From positions 68,145,738 through 68,209,737 of the forward strand of contig OY726572.1 in assembly GCA_963383645.1 (NCBI GenBank): DNA of 64,000 bases, written 5' to 3'. How positions within the stretch are numbered: position 1 is the stretch's first letter; each line of letters starts with the position of its first letter. The DNA comes from Muscardinus avellanarius (taxonomy: Eukaryota; Chordata; Mammalia; Rodentia; Gliridae). Shown piece by piece: positions 42,615 through 55,865 of the stretch. The notes beneath the pieces are model-generated. The model did no database searches, was not told the origin of the DNA, and was given only the letters and a program-made list of their open reading frames with translations. The position numbers and the translations under genes were made by a program.

Positions 42615-42815
42615 GAGACAGATGTGATGGTGCACACTTGTAATCCCAGCATTTGGGAGGCCGAGACAGGAGGATTTGGGGTTTGTGGACAGCCTCAACT
42701 ACGTAGTGAGGTCCTTTGTAACTCAGTGAGACCCTGTTTCAAAATAAAGAATAAAAAATAGGGCTGTTGGTTTAGCTTGGAGTTAGAATGGGTTACATCC
42801 CCAGTACTGGGGAAA
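42615..42815 (+). mobile_element. Sense B1-dID SINE
   Basis: From gatgtgatggtgcacacttg to catccccagtactgggg. Confidence 0.83.
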
Positions 42816-43111
42816 AAAATAGATCACATAAAAAAGTGACTTTGGAAACAGTGACTTGAAGAAGTCTACACGCAAACTGGGTATTATCTGGGAAAGCAGC
42901 ACTCCAGGCAACAGAGTTCAAGGGTTCAAGGAGACAGAACTGTGTTGTTTGAATATAGTGGGAGACTTAAATAAAAAACAACAACAATAAGAACAACCTA
43001 ATTAAGAAGATGTGACATATTTAAAAACTTCACAAAAGATATACAGAGGTCTAGAAATGCAAAAATATTCTCAACATTATTACTCATGGGGGAAATGTAT
43101 ATTAAAAATGC

Positions 43112-43760
43112 AATGAATAGCCAGGTGTGGTGGCGCATGCTTGTAATCCCAGCATTTGGGAGGCTGAGACCTGGAGGATCGCGGTTTGCCAACAGCCTCA
43201 GCTACTTAGTGAGGCCCTCTGCAACTCAGTGAGACCCGGTTTCAAAATAAAGAATAAAAAATAGGGCAGGGAGTGTAGCTTGGAGGTCAAATGCCCCTAG
43301 GTTCCATTCCCAGACCTGCAAAAAAAAAATGCAATGAAGCCAGGCATGGTGGCACATGCTTGTAATCCCAGTACTTGGGAGGCTGAGACAGGAGGATTGC
43401 AGGTTCACAGCCAGCCTTAGCAACTTTTGAGACCCTCTGAAACTTAGTGAGACCCTGTTTCAAAATTTAAAAAAATAGGGCTGGGGGTGTAGCTTGGAGG
43501 TAGAATGCCCCTGGGTTAAATCCCCAGTACCACACACAAAAAAAATAAAAATGTAATAGCTGGGTGTGGTAGTGCACACTTGCTATCCCAGCATTCTGGA
43601 GGCTGACACCAGAGGATCTTAGTTTGCGGACAGCCTCAGCTACTTAGTGAGGCCTTCTGCAACTTGGTGAGACCCTGTTTCAAGATAAGGAATAAAAATA
43701 GGGCTGGCAGTGTAGTTAGGAGGTAGACTGCCCCTGGGCTCCATCCCCAGTACCACACAC
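43112..43760 (+). mobile_element. Three tandem sense B1-dID SINEs
   Basis: Full dimers at about 43112-43330, 43339-43545 and 43556-43760, each starting in the A-rich tail of the previous one. Confidence 0.87.
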
Positions 43761-43934
43761 ACCAAAAAAGTAATGAGATGCTACTACACAGTCATATGAT
43801 GACTAAAATTTAAAACACAACAAGTGTTTTCAAAGATGCAGAACTAGAATCCTCATATATTTGTTATGAATGTAAATCACCTTAGAAAAGTTTCAGTTTC
43901 CTTCCCTTCCTTCATTCCCTGTCTTTCCTTCCTG

Positions 43935-44205
43935 TACTGGGGATTGAACACTGGGCTTTCTATCTCTGAGCTATACCTCCATCCCTTTTTATTTATTTAT
44001 TTATTTTTTTGTGTGGTACTGGAGGTGGAACCCAGGGGCATTCTATCTCTGAGCTACACCTCCAGTCCTATTTTATTTTGAAACAAGGTCTCACAAAGTT
44101 GCCGAGGGCCTTATTAAGTTGCTGAGGCTGTCCTTGAACCTGTGATCCTCCTGTCTCAGCCTCCCAGGTATGGGGATTACAGGTGTGCACCACTGTGCTG
44201 GCTCA
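43935..44205 (-). mobile_element. Antisense ID half followed by a full antisense SINE
   Basis: ID half at about 43935-43985 (tactggggattgaacactgg), then a full reversed copy at about 43990-44205. Confidence 0.78.
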
Positions 44206-44869
44206 GGTTCTTTTGAAAGGTTAAAAATATAATCACCACAACCAACAATTCCATTCCTTGGAATTGACACAGAAGAAATGAAAACATGACCCTGCAAAGG
44301 GCGTGTGTGAAGCAAGTCTGCTGTGCATTGGACACCAACTCCTGAGTCCATAACTATAGATCGGCAGTGAGACACCACAGGGGACCGGGAATCATTGCGA
44401 CCTGGTCTCCTAAGGCTCAAGAAAGCTGCCCAGGGTGGATAGAATCTCGTTTGCATGCGCCTCACGTCCACCATAGCCGAGGGACTAAAAAAAAGCAGCT
44501 GGTTCTTAACTCCTGCCCCTCGCCCTGGGGAAGGGGGACAACATGACACACAGGGCTAAAGCTAAAGGGTATCCTGTTCCCAGCGGGAACTGTAACAAAT
44601 TCTGAGATGTCCTGGTTAGGCCTCTTTATCATAGGATGCTGTGCTCTTACCACCATTCTAGTTATTCTTGGGAACCAAAAGTGAGAAGGGGGAGGCAGGC
44701 CAGTCCAAGATCACCCAGAGAGCTGTCCTCATAGGTACACGAATGCTAACACCAATTTTTACTTGTAATGGCCATTGATTGGAAATAATGCCACAACACA
44801 TCCGTGGCTAAACAAATTATGGGAAATTCATATAACAAAATGCCGGGTAAATATAAGAATGAACTATAG

Positions 44870-45035
44870 CCAGGGGTGGTGGCGCACGCTTGTAATCCCA
44901 GCACTTGGGAGGCTGAGACAGGAGGATTGCGCAGGTTCGAAGCTAGCCTCAACTACTTAGTGAGGCTCTCAGCAACTTAGTGAGACCCTATTTCCAAATA
45001 AAATATAAAATAGGTCTGGGAGTATAGCCACGAAC
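44870..45035 (+). mobile_element. Sense B1-dID SINE in old L1
   Basis: GCCAGGGGTGGTGGCGCACG start and gtctgggagtatagcca end, with GAACTA-type repeats on both sides. Confidence 0.83.
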
Positions 45036-45369
45036 TACATATACTTCCAATATGGATGAATCTAAAAAACACACTCAACAAAAATAGAAGCTAAAATTAC
45101 CTTACCATGGGATTCTACTTCTGCAAGACTCTAGGAATTACAAGTTTATTCTAGAGTGCCTGAAAGCAAGTCAGTGATTGCTTGGGATATGGGAAGGGGA
45201 GGCACCAACCCCAAGGGAACCTTTAGGGTGAAGACACTGTTCTGTATCTTGATGGGTGGGGTTTGGGACATGTGAATTTTTAAAAATTCCTCAGATTTTG
45301 CCCTTATAAGAGTACATTTTATAGACTTAAAATATGCATTAAATTTGATTAAATGCCTTTAAAGCCTCA

Positions 45370-45750
45370 TTTTACAGCAGCATGTTGTTAGCCATCAAAA
45401 GTTTGAAGAAACTCACATGTTCCTCAATTGAATACATAAATGAGCTGTCATATCCATACAGTGGAATACAACACAGCAATAAAAGGTATTAATTATTGAT
45501 ACAACTAGAGGGCCATATACTCTATGATTCTACCTGGATGACATTCTAGAAAAGGTAAAACTACTGGGACAGAAAACAGATCAGCAACCACCAGGGAGGG
45601 TCTGGGATTGGTGGGAGTGATTAGCTGCAAGGTGGTGTGAAGGAACTTTGGGGGCAGTGGTGGAACTGTTCTATATTTCAGTTCTAGTGGTGGTTACAGA
45701 CCTGCATACATTTGTCAACTCAGACCTGTACATTGAAAAGGGATTTATTT
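45370..45750 (+). mobile_element. Second old L1M-like 3' end
   Basis: atccatacagtggaatacaa, gattctacctggatgacatt, ttctatatttcagttctagt and gtggtggttacagacctgca match the usual order of old L1 3' ends. Confidence 0.7.
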
Positions 45751-45754
45751 TACT

Positions 45755-46480
45755 GTTTTGTTGGGGGGAGGGTTTGGTGGTACTGGGGTTCCTGGAAACC
45801 CTTCTACCTCCAGGCTACACTCCCAGACACCTATTTTTTATATATATTTTTATATGGAAACAGGGTCTCTTAAGCCAGCAAGGCTGGCTTCGAACCTGCA
45901 CGATCCTCCTGTCTCTGCCTCCCAAGCGCAGGGGTTACAAACGTGCGCCACCACGCCCGGCTATTTTCCTGTTGTTTTTTTTAAGTCACCTTATGGCCCC
46001 TTTACATACAGTGGCAGAGGAAGAGTTATCATTGTGGATCATTTGCAAGTTGGTTCAAAAGATCTAATTTGATGTGTTTTTTTTTTTTACAGTACTGGGG
46101 ATGAAACCCAGGCATATTCTACCTCCGAGCTATACCCCCAGCCCTACTTTTTATTCTTTATTTTGAAATAGGGTCTCACTGAGTTGCGAAGGGCCTCAGT
46201 CAGTAGGTGAGGCTCTCCGCAACCCGGATCCTCCTGTCTCAGCCTCCTTAATGCTGGGATTACAAGCGTGCACCACCACGCCCGGCTTCTAATTTGATGT
46301 TAAATGAGAACTTCTGTGAGAATATCAATCTTGTTCCTACTTGAGAGGCTGAAGCAGAAGGATCACAAGTTCAAGGCTAACCTGGACAATTTAGTGATCC
46401 CCTGCCCCCCTAAAGAAGGTTCTGAGGATGTAGTTCAGTATAGAATTCCCTTGGGTTCAATCCCCAGAACTACAAATATA
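45755..46480. mobile_element. SINE run: two antisense, one sense
   Basis: Antisense copies at about 45765-45965 and 46078-46288; a sense copy lacking its 5' start at about 46340-46480. Confidence 0.78.
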
Positions 46481-46489
46481 TAAAATATT

Positions 46490-47720
46490 TTTTCTATTTT
46501 AGGTGTATGTATTTTAAGTGTTTGTATATTGCATATATGTTTATATTGTATATATAGTATACATACACATATATGCCTTGTTATCCTCTGTGATATATTT
46601 AGACTTGCATCAATATTTGTAACTGATACCATAGATAGCAGCCAGGCCCACCAAACTCCAGATCCTGTAGTGTTGTCTATGTTCCTACTGGCATCAAGGA
46701 GGGCACCGAGGCCCAGTAGGTTGGAGGTTGTGCCCGCAGCAGCCAGAGGCACCTGCTCTGTTCCACACTGCACTCAGTCCTTCCTCAAGCAGTTCCCTGC
46801 AAAGGCCGACCAAGCCCATTTGACTTCATTGTAGAGGTCCAGAGAAAACCATCTCACTGAGGGCCTAGACCAGAACCAGGATTCTGGTTTCCTGCTCCTT
46901 GCTGAGCTCTTTTGAATCTCTGCTTTTACTTGCTGAACCTGGTTTGGGGTTAGAGCTACCTTTTTGTGATCACTTTCTCTGACCTCCTGGGGAGGAGACA
47001 CAGCCTGCAGAATCCAGTTGCCCCCCGAGTTCCAATGCTATCATTTCTTTGTAAGAGTCCTCAATCCATTTTGGGAGTGGGACGCACATCAGAGGTTTTG
47101 TCTTGAATGTGTTTTTAAGATGTACTTAAATTGTAGGTGCATTTGAAGTGGCTGGCAGTGGGTAGGGACTGATGTAGACTATGGAAGGTAGCCATGGGTA
47201 CCTTGGTGCCATCTGGAAGCTTGAACCCAGCCCAGCAGGGTAGGGGTTGCAGTGACTGGCTCAGGGTACAGCTGATTGAACATCCTTTGGGGAAAGGCTT
47301 GACGTGTCAAGAATCAATATCTCCAACAACTTCCAAGCTACCTCCAGGGAAATCTTCTTGCTCCCCATCTCCAGGACACAGCCCCACTGCAGGCACCCCC
47401 TTTCCCGCACACAGCTAGACTGACTCCCTTGCTGTGCATCCACCCTGTTGTGTCCCCTCAATGCACTCTCCCTTCAGACTTTTCATAAGCTTATATACTT
47501 GCTACCATCCTTTTTCTTCATTGTGACTATCCTTGTGATTGGTTTGCATCTTCCTAATGACTAACGGTGCTTAGCATCCCTCAGGGGTTCTTTGGCTATT
47601 TGGACATCTCTGGAGCAATATTTATTCAAATCTATTATTCATTTTTAAGTTTTTAATGTCTGGCTTATTCTAGAAATCATCAGATATATTACTTGCCACC
47701 ATTTTTTGTCATTATGTGGC
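46490..47720. other. Intergenic, nothing recognised
   Basis: AT-rich start, then mixed sequence. Open frames up to 112 codons on both strands (46435-46773, 46774-47001, minus) without a recognisable family. Confidence 0.5.
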
Positions 47721-47724
47721 TTGA

Positions 47725-48187
47725 CTTTTTACTTTTTTTTTTTTTTCTTCAGTACTGGAGATTGAACCCAGGGGCATTCTAACTCCAAGTTTCACCTCCA
47801 ACCCTGTTTTTTTTTTAACAGTCTGACTAAGTTGCAAAGGGCCGAAGTAGCTGAGGCTGGCTGCAAACTTGCAATCCTTCTGTCTCAGTCTCCCAAGTAC
47901 TGGGATTACAAGCATGTGACACCACACTCAGCTCTTCCTTCCTATCTTTCCTTCCTTCCTTCCTTCTTTCTTTTCTTTTCTTTTTTCTTTTCCTTTCTTT
48001 TTTTTGCAGTAGTGGTTGTACCTCCAAGCTACATCCCCCCAGCCCTAATTTTTAGTATTTTTATTTTTTGAAACAGTGTCTCGCTGAGTAGCGAAGGGCC
48101 TAAGTAGCTAAGGCTGTCCAGAACCACCATCCTCCGGTCTTCACCTCCCAAATGCTGGGATTACAAGTATGCGCCACACCTGGCTCT
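47725..48187 (-). mobile_element. Two antisense SINEs with a pyrimidine tract
   Basis: Copies at about 47735-47935 and 48000-48187, separated by a TTCC/TTTC-rich tract (47936-48000). Confidence 0.8.
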
Positions 48188-48189
48188 TT

Positions 48190-51100
48190 TTACTTCTTTT
48201 TTTAAAAAATTAATTTATTTATTTATTGAAAGTAAATGGTATACATTTAAACTGTACTTGGTGCCGTCTCCCCCCCATTTTCCCTTCCCCCTCCCAATAA
48301 TGAATACCCAGGGTAACCATGCTATATTCATACTCTTACACATATTCGGAAGTAGTCCCTCATTAATTAAGTTCAGCCTTCTTCCTTTCCTAGCTTTCCA
48401 TTCAAACTTTGCTGAGATTTCCCTTCCATTATCTGGAGTCCCTCTGGTATCCCCAGTGCTCCCTAGTTTGGGCATTATTAGAGGAAACATATGTCCATCC
48501 TGTTTCTGTGTTTGGCTGATCTCACTTAACATAATGCTCTCCAGGACTTTCCATCTTCTTACAAATGACATGATTTTGTTCTTCTATATAGCTGAATAGA
48601 ATTCCATCGTGTGTATTTCCCATAATTTTGCAAACCATTCATCTGTTGATGGGGACCTAGGTTGTTTCCATATTTTGGCTATTATGAATTGTGCTGCTAT
48701 GAACACATAGGTAGGCATATATTACTGTAGTTCTCTGATTTTTTTTTTTTTTTTTTTGGTGGTACTGGGGTTCCTGGAAGCCCTTCTCATTCCGGGCTAT
48801 ACTCCCAGACCTATTTTATATTTTTTATTTAGAAACAGGGTCACCTAAGCCAGCGCGTGCAGCTGGCTTCGAACCTGTGTGATCCTCCTGTCTCCGCCTC
48901 CCAAGTGCGGGGATTACAAGCGTGCGCCACCACGCCCCGTGATTAGTTCTCTGATTTCAACCCCTTTGGAAAAATACCCAGGAGTGGAAAAGCTGGATCA
49001 TATGGTGAATCTATTCCCAGTTTTCTAAGGAAGCTCCACACAGATCTCCATAGTGGCTGAACTGGTTTGCACTCCCACCAACAATGTAAAAGAGTTCCTC
49101 TTTCCCCACATCCTCGCTAGCATTTGTTGTTATTTGATTTCTTTATGCTTGCCAATCTGACGGGTTAGATGGAATCTCAGCATAGTTTTGATTTGCATCT
49201 CCCTGATGGTCAGTGATGTAAAACACCTTTTCATGTATCTATTGGCCATTTGTATCTCTTCTTCTGTGAAGTGTCTATTCAGTTCAGTTGTCCATTTCTT
49301 GATTGGGTTGTTTGTTTTGCTAGTGTAGAGTCTTTTGAGCTCTTTGTAAATTCTGGATATTAGCCCCCTATCGGAGTGGTGACTGGTAAATATCTTCTCC
49401 CATTCTGTAGGCTTCCTCTTTAGGTTACTGATGGTTTCCTTTGAAGAGAAGAAACTTTTTCGTTTGATGCCATCCCACTTGTTAATTCTTGCTTTAATTT
49501 ATTGAGCTTTGGAGGTTTTGTTGAGAAAGTTAATGCCTGTGCCAATATGTTGTAGTGTTGAGCCTCTGCTCTCCTCTAATAACTTCAGTCTCAGGTCTAA
49601 TTTCTGAGTCTTTGATCCATCTCAAGTTGATTCCTGTGCATGATGAAAGGTAAGGATTTAATTCCATTTTTCTACAAATGGATAGCCAGTTTTCCCAGCA
49701 CAATTTGTTGAAAAGGCTGTCTTTTCTCTGGCGTATGAGTTTGGCCCCTTTGTCAAAGATTAATTGACTGTAGGTATGTGGATTTGTTTCTGTATCTTCT
49801 ATTCTGTTCCACTGGTCAGTATACCTGTTATTGTGCTAGTACCATGCTTTTTTTTTTTTTTACCTACTATTGATCTATAGTATAATTTGAAGTCTGGGAT
49901 TGTGATGCCTCCTGCCTGGTTCTTGTTGCTGAGAATTACTTTGGCTATTCTAGGTCTTTTCTTTCTCCATATAAAGTTCATGATTGATTTTTCTAGGTCT
50001 GTGAAGAATGTTATTGGTATTTCAATGGGAATTGAATTGAATCTATAAGTAATTTTTGGCAGAATGCCCATTTTGATGATATATATTCTGCCTATCAATG
50101 AGCATGGGAGATCTTTCAATCTTCCAAGGTCTTCAATTTCTTTAATGTTTTATAGTTTTTGTTGTAGATGTCTTTTACATCTTTGGTTGGGTTTATTCCT
50201 AGGTATTTTATTGGTTTTGAGGTTATAGTGAATGGAATTGATTGCTTTCTTTCTTTTATTGTGGATTCATTGTTGGTGTAAAGAAAAGCCACTGATTTTT
50301 TTAGGTTGATTTTGTATCCTGCAACTTTGCTGAATTTGTTAATCAGCTCCAGAAGTCTTTTGGTTGAGTTCTTAGGGTCTTCTAGATAAAGAATCATGTT
50401 ATCTGCAAATAAGGATAATTTTAATTTCTCTCTTCCTATTTGAATTCCTTTGATGTCTTTCTTTTGTCTTATTGCTGTGGCAAGAGTCTCAAGGACTATA
50501 TTGAAGAGGAGTGGTGATAGTGGGCATCCTTGTCTTGTTCCTGATTTTAGGGGAAATTCTTGCAGTTATTCCTCATTCAATATAATGTTGGCTTTGGGTT
50601 TGTTGTATATTGCCTTAATGGTGTTGAGATATGTCCCTTCTATTCCAATTTTCTGCAGTGTTTTTTAACATAAATAGGTGTTAGATTTTGTTGAATGCCT
50701 TTTCAGCATCTATTGCTATGATGATGTGGTTTCTGTTCTTGATTTTATTTATGTGGTGAATGACATGTATTGATTTGCAGATGTTGAACCAGCCTTGTTT
50801 TTCTGGGATGAAACCAACTTGGTTGTGGTGTATTATTCCCTTGATATGTATGGTTTTGAATGTGTATGGATAGTATTTTGTTTAGAATTTTTGCATCTAT
50901 GTTCATTACGGATATTGGTCTGTAGTTTTCCTTTCTTGAGGTATCTTTATTTGGTTTGGGGATTAATGTGATACTGGCCTCATAGAAGGAATTTGGGAGT
51001 GTTCCATCTCTTTCAATTTCCTGGAACAAGTTATGAAGTATTGGTATTAGTTCTTTAATGAAGGTTTTATAGAATTCAGCTGGAAACCCATCTGGGCCTG

Positions 51101-51440
51101 GGCTTTTCTTTGATGAAGAATTTTTATTGCCATTTCTATTTCTTTTGTTTGCTATTGGTTGGTGTAGGCTTGCTATGCCCTCTTGGTTCAGTTTAGGTAG
51201 GTTAACTGTGCTTAGGAATCTATCAGTTTCTTCCGTGTTTTATCTATTGGAGTATACATTTTTAAAATAGTTTGATAATTCTTTGAATTTCTCAACTGTG
51301 ATGTCTTTTTCATTTCTGATTTTAATAATTTGAGTTCTCTTTTTACTTTCTTAATGGTGTCATTTGTGGCAACAAAGTTTTAAATGTTGGTGTAATCCAA
51401 TCTATTTTTTTCTACTTCTGAGTCATTCCATAGCTCTATT
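48190..51440 (-). mobile_element. 5'-truncated L1, antisense, 3.2 kb
   Basis: Reading on the minus strand from 51440: the RT region with [18 protein letters not shown] (about 50900), the region [20 protein letters not shown] (about 50390), then [12 protein letters not shown] (about 50050), the ORF2 C-terminus and a 3' UTR ending near 48190. Several stops and frameshifts break ORF2. A SINE (48741-48944) sits in the 3' part. Confidence 0.92.
48741..48944 (-). mobile_element. Antisense B1-dID SINE in antisense L1
   Basis: T run, gttcctggaagcccttctca, linker, reversed B1 half. TSD AGTTCTCTGATT at 48729-48740 and 48945-48956. Confidence 0.93.
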
Positions 51441-51905
51441 TTATTTTGGGTCTAAATTGCTAGGGGCCTAAGTTGCAGAGGCTGGCCTTGAACCTGTGAT
51501 TCTCCTGTCTTAGCCTTCCAAGTACTAGGATTATAGGTGTGTGCCACCAATGCCCAGTTACATATGTATATTAAATGGTACTGGGAGTTAACCCCAGACA
51601 CATTCTACCTGAGCTACACTCCTTACCCTGTGTTATTTTTAAATTTTGAAAGTCTCACTAAGTTGCTAATGGCTTTATATCCTTGCTATCCTTGTCTTAG
51701 CCTCCCAAGTACTACTTAACATCCGAGTGATACCCCCAGACCTACTTTTTATTCATTTTGAATCAGGGAATAAATAAAATGAATGAATAAAATGAATTTT
51801 ATTCATTTTGAATTGCAAAGTAGCAGCTGAGGCTGTCCATGAACTGTGATCCTCCTGTCTCAGCCTCCTGAATGCTGGGATTACAAGGGTGAGCCACCAC
51901 CCAGC
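51435..51905 (-). mobile_element. Three antisense SINE pieces, rearranged
   Basis: Pieces at about 51435-51557, 51577-51715 and 51719-51905. The third contains a small inverted/direct duplication in its linker (51746-51813). Confidence 0.7.
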
Positions 51906-52039
51906 TCAGTTTGGGCAACTTAATGAGACTCTATCTCAAAACAAAACCAAACCCCTTGGAAGTATTATCTGAACAAATGTGAAACACCCCGATTCTAAAG
52001 AGTAGTCCCATATCATATCAACATAATCCCCAAGGTGAA

Positions 52040-52478
52040 TTTTGTAATTTCTTTTGTGGTTGGTAGTGGAGATTGAACCTAGGAGTGTTATAACTCTGAG
52101 CTATACCCCCAACCCCATTTTATTTTGAAAAAGGGTCTTACCCAGTTGCTAAAGGTTTTGCTAAGTTGTTAAGGCTGCACACGGCCGTAACACCTCAATT
52201 CTTCTTTCTCAGCCTCTCAAGCACTGGGACCACAGGTGTGAAAACCACACCCAGCTGAATTTTGTAATTTTAGTTTTGCAGTACTGGTGGTGGAACCCAG
52301 GGGCATTCTACCTCTGAGCTATACCTCCAGCCCTATTTCTTTATAATTTATTTTTGAAACAGAGTCTAAGTTGCAGAAGGCCTCAATAAGTAGCTGAGGC
52401 TGTCCGTGAACCTAGATCCTCCTGTCTCAGCCCCCCAAATGCTGGGATTACAAGTGTGTGCCACCACACCTGGCTGCA
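52040..52478 (-). mobile_element. Two antisense B1-dID SINEs
   Basis: Copies at about 52045-52258 and 52265-52478; the second is preceded by a short flank resembling the first's target. Confidence 0.82.
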
Positions 52479-52479
52479 T

Positions 52480-54190
52480 TTTGTAATTCTTGATAAACTT
52501 TTAACTTGGATTTAATTGGCATTTAATAAATGTCAAAATGTAAGCTAGATCAGGTATTCCCCACGTTTTTATGTGTAGTTAATAATTAAAACCTAAAGGT
52601 TCCAGATTTTAAACAATTATCTGAAGTTTTCTAGAAAGCAGAGCCTGAGGCAAGGGTTACATCACTGATACTTTATTTGAGATATTCAAAAACAGCGTAA
52701 TGTTGAGAAGGGCAAGCAAAGCAAGGAAGGATGCGAAGCAATGTGATGCGACGCAGCTCTACAATGAGCCAGGAGACGTGTAGGATGTCTGGCATGCGTT
52801 CACGCAGTTGGCTGGTCCTTCCCTGGAAGGCTCACGAGGCAAAACCATGGCTGCAAGTACTGTACAGCAGGTAACAGAAGCAGCATTTGCCTGCCAGGCT
52901 CCCTCCTGTCCTCAGCATTTCAGTAATCAAGAACCCTCGGAGGAAGCGGACTCCTCCACACATCTGGATCACCACCTCGCCCTTCAGTGGCAGCTTAGAG
53001 AGCCAGTGCCATGGCCTGCTGCACAGCATCCCCTCTACCTCTCCAGTGGGAGCAGAGCTGAGAATAAAGAGAACTCAGTATGGGGCCCGGAAGGACCACG
53101 CAGGCCCCGTTACCTCGTGATCTAGTCAGCTTAGGGGTCTCAATAACGTGTGCTGGCTAAGGGTAAAAAACGGGGAGTGTGGACCCAGAGGCAGAGGAGG
53201 AGGGGGAACCCGAGATGGTGCCCTGGAACCTGTGTTTCATATGCCATGAAGAATAAATGAAACAAACGACACAAGGTACCTTATAGAAAAAGGGAGCGTT
53301 CGCTTGGGGGTGGGGTCAGGAGAGGAAAGGAGATGTGGCTCACACAATGGGAAGGACTGGGGCTCACAGACCGCAGGAGACACTAAGCCAAGGGGACTAC
53401 CTGGACGACAAAGCACACGGTGTACGTCCCGATGCATCCATGAAATGGCTAGCACACACGGAGTGGAACACAGCAAAAGGCTTTGAGAAATCTGCTTGCA
53501 GTCAGACAAAGAAAGCCTTGCCAAGGAGTTGAACATGGAACCGAAAGGCTGTAAACCATTCAAGATTCCCCAGAGCAGAATAATAAATTCTGGGACAGTT
53601 GTTAAAATTTCATTGGAAAGGTTTGGATGGGACCCTACATTAGGCTCCCCTCCAGAGTAGAAGTGTTTGTGGCTAACGTTATTGCTCCAAATCAGAACCT
53701 AGGGCACTTGATGGCCTATACTCCTGAGACACAATGCATTAAAATAGACAAATTGAGCTTACAGATAGAGGATAAACCCCAAAAGCAATTTTTGGCAATT
53801 AAATTCTCATTATGCTGGCTCTCATGACTATATCGCTAGCCCCCACCCAAATGACAGTAAAGGAATTTTTAAAGACAAATACTCCCAAAAGAGTGGGAGA
53901 GAGGACAAATGGTAGATGAAAGATGACAATAAGATTTTCAAAGGTGGTACTGTCAAAATGGAGAAAAACAAAAACTAAAAGAGTGCAGCAGGGAGGAAGT
54001 AAACAAAAACAGACCAATCACCTCATCACAAATCCACTACAAGAAGAAAACAGCTTCCAACAGCTTTTAATGCCTGGATCTTAAATACAAAATAGCCAAA
54101 AAATATGGTCACCAGGTATTTCAAGAACATCTCTAATACGAGAGGAATAAACAAACAGAAAAAAAGAAGCTGATGCAGGGAACAGGAAGT
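52480..54190. other. Intergenic, nothing recognised
   Basis: About 1.7 kb without a recognised gene; open frames of 60-108 codons overlap on both strands. Parts may be old repeats I cannot name. Confidence 0.45.
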
Positions 54191-54191
54191 A

Positions 54192-54570
54192 CTTTTTTTT
54201 CTTTTTGGTGGTACTAGGGTTCCTGGAAAACCTTCTACCTCTGGGCTACACTCCCAGACCTATTTTTATACTTTTTTATTTGGAAACAGGGTCTCTTAAG
54301 CCAGTGCGGCAGGCTTTGAACCTGCACAATCCTCAGCAGGAGGTACTTTATCACTGAGGAAATATATTCTTATTTTTTTTACTGGGGGATATGGTACTGG
54401 GGACTGAACTCAGGGCCACTTTACCTCTGAGCCGTATCCCCAACATTTTTTTTTTTTTTAATATCTCGAAACAGGGTATTGATAAATTAGCACATGCTGG
54501 CATTGAACCTGTGATCCTCCTGTCTTAGCATCCCAAGTAATGACATTTTGGCATGAACCACCACACTCAG
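54192..54570 (-). mobile_element. Two antisense SINEs, the first 5'-truncated
   Basis: First copy at about 54197-54335, bounded by near-identical AGGAAGTACTTT/AGGAGGTACTTT, lacks the B1 start. Second copy at about 54385-54570. Confidence 0.75.
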
Positions 54571-54639
54571 TTACATTCACTTTTTTTCTGAGGAAAAACA
54601 AATGCGATTCAAAAAGAGCTAGGTCTTAGAAATTAAGTT

Positions 54640-55380
54640 TAGAGCTGGGTGTGGTGGTGCATCCCTACAGCCCAACTATTCAGAACTGGCCCACATGTTC
54701 GAGAGTAGCATAGGCAACCTAGTGAGACTCCTATCTCTTCAAGTTCCTCTCCCCAAAAAAAGTACAAATGAAGAGAAAATTTCTCATAATTTGCTAGATA
54801 GAAAAGGTTCACTAAATATAGCATTGATTTTTTAAAATACTTATATTAAGATAAAGATCTCAAAGCTTTATCTTAAAAAGTTGCAGGCCATAAAGAAAAA
54901 CTCTGGAATCATAACAGTAACAATGAAATCCATAAAAATGAATTAATGCATTAAAAAGTATTTATCTAAGTCGGGCATGGTGGCGCACACTTGTAATCCC
55001 AGTACCTGGGAGGCTAAGACAGGAGGATCGCAGGTTCACAGCCAGCATCAGCTACTTAGTGAGACCCAGTTTCAAGGTAAAGAATAAAAAATAAGGTTCT
55101 GGATGATAGCTTGGAGGTAGAATGCCCCTGGGTTCAATCCCCAGTACTGCCCTCTCAAAATAAAGTGCTCATCTAGGAAGATGTGGTGGTACACACCTAT
55201 AATCCTAGTACTTGGAAGACTGAGATAGAAAATCGCAGGTTCCAGGCCAGCCTCAGCTTCTTAGTGAGGCCCTCTGCAACTTAGTGAAACCCTGTTTCAA
55301 AATAAGAAATAAAACAGGGCTGGGTATAGCTCAGAGTAGAATACTCCTGGCTTCACAACCCAGTATCAACAAAACAAAAC
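54640..55380 (+). mobile_element. Sense SINEs
   Basis: A diverged B1-like monomer (about 54640-54764) and two B1-dID dimers (about 54970-55160, 55172-55380). Confidence 0.75.
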
Positions 55381-55671
55381 AGCAACCAAATAACACAACA
55401 AACAATAACAAAAAAACCTCTAAAACAACAAAGACAACCACAAAACCCTCAAGCCTTCCCCAAAAAAACCAAACTGCTTACCTGCAATTTGGCAGCTAAT
55501 TCAATTATCAATGCAAAGAAAAATAAACCCATTACAGTCACTCAAAATCTTTAAAAATTTACAACCCCTTCGCCCATCTGAAAACTACTTAAGGATATAC
55601 ACCATAAAATCGGGAAGTAAAACCACAAAAGCAGCAGCTATGGGATCCAAGAGACAAGAGGGGTCTGGAGC

Positions 55672-55865
55672 CGGGCGTGGTGACACACGCTTGGGAGGCC
55701 CAGACAGGAGGATCGCATGGGTTCAAATCCAGCCTCAGCTACTTAGTGAGGCTCTCAGCAACTTAGTGAAACCCTGTTTCCAAATAAAATATAAAAAACA
55801 GATCTGGAAGTGTAGCCGAGGTAGAAGGCCCCTGGATTTCAACCCCCTGACCACAAAAACAAATA
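55672..55865 (+). mobile_element. Sense B1-dID SINE
   Basis: GCCGGGCGTGGTGACACACG start, slightly shortened left half, ID half gatctggaagtgtagccgag. Confidence 0.85.

Larger units (their letters stand above)
42980..45350 (+). mobile_element. Old L1 (L1M-like) broken up by SINEs
   Basis: Pieces at about 42980-43110, 43765-43905, 44215-44290, 44760-44870 and 45036-45350 follow the order of an old mammalian L1 ORF2 end and 3' UTR: cttcacaaaagatatacaga, atgagatgctactacac, gaaatgaaaacatgacc, tatggatgaatct, tctgtatcttgatggg. Gaps are filled by sense SINEs (43112-43320, 43339-43545, 43556-43760), antisense SINEs (43935-44205) and a sense SINE (44870-45035). 44290-44760 is not assigned. Confidence 0.65.

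Noticed and set aside
46435..47001. Two adjacent minus-strand frames that could be a processed pseudogene
   Set aside because: No family recognised, no poly(A) or TSD found.
55470..55515. Exon-like minus-strand stretch ending in a GTAAGC donor (LIIELAAKLQ)
   Set aside because: No acceptor or matching gene could be supported; likely chance.
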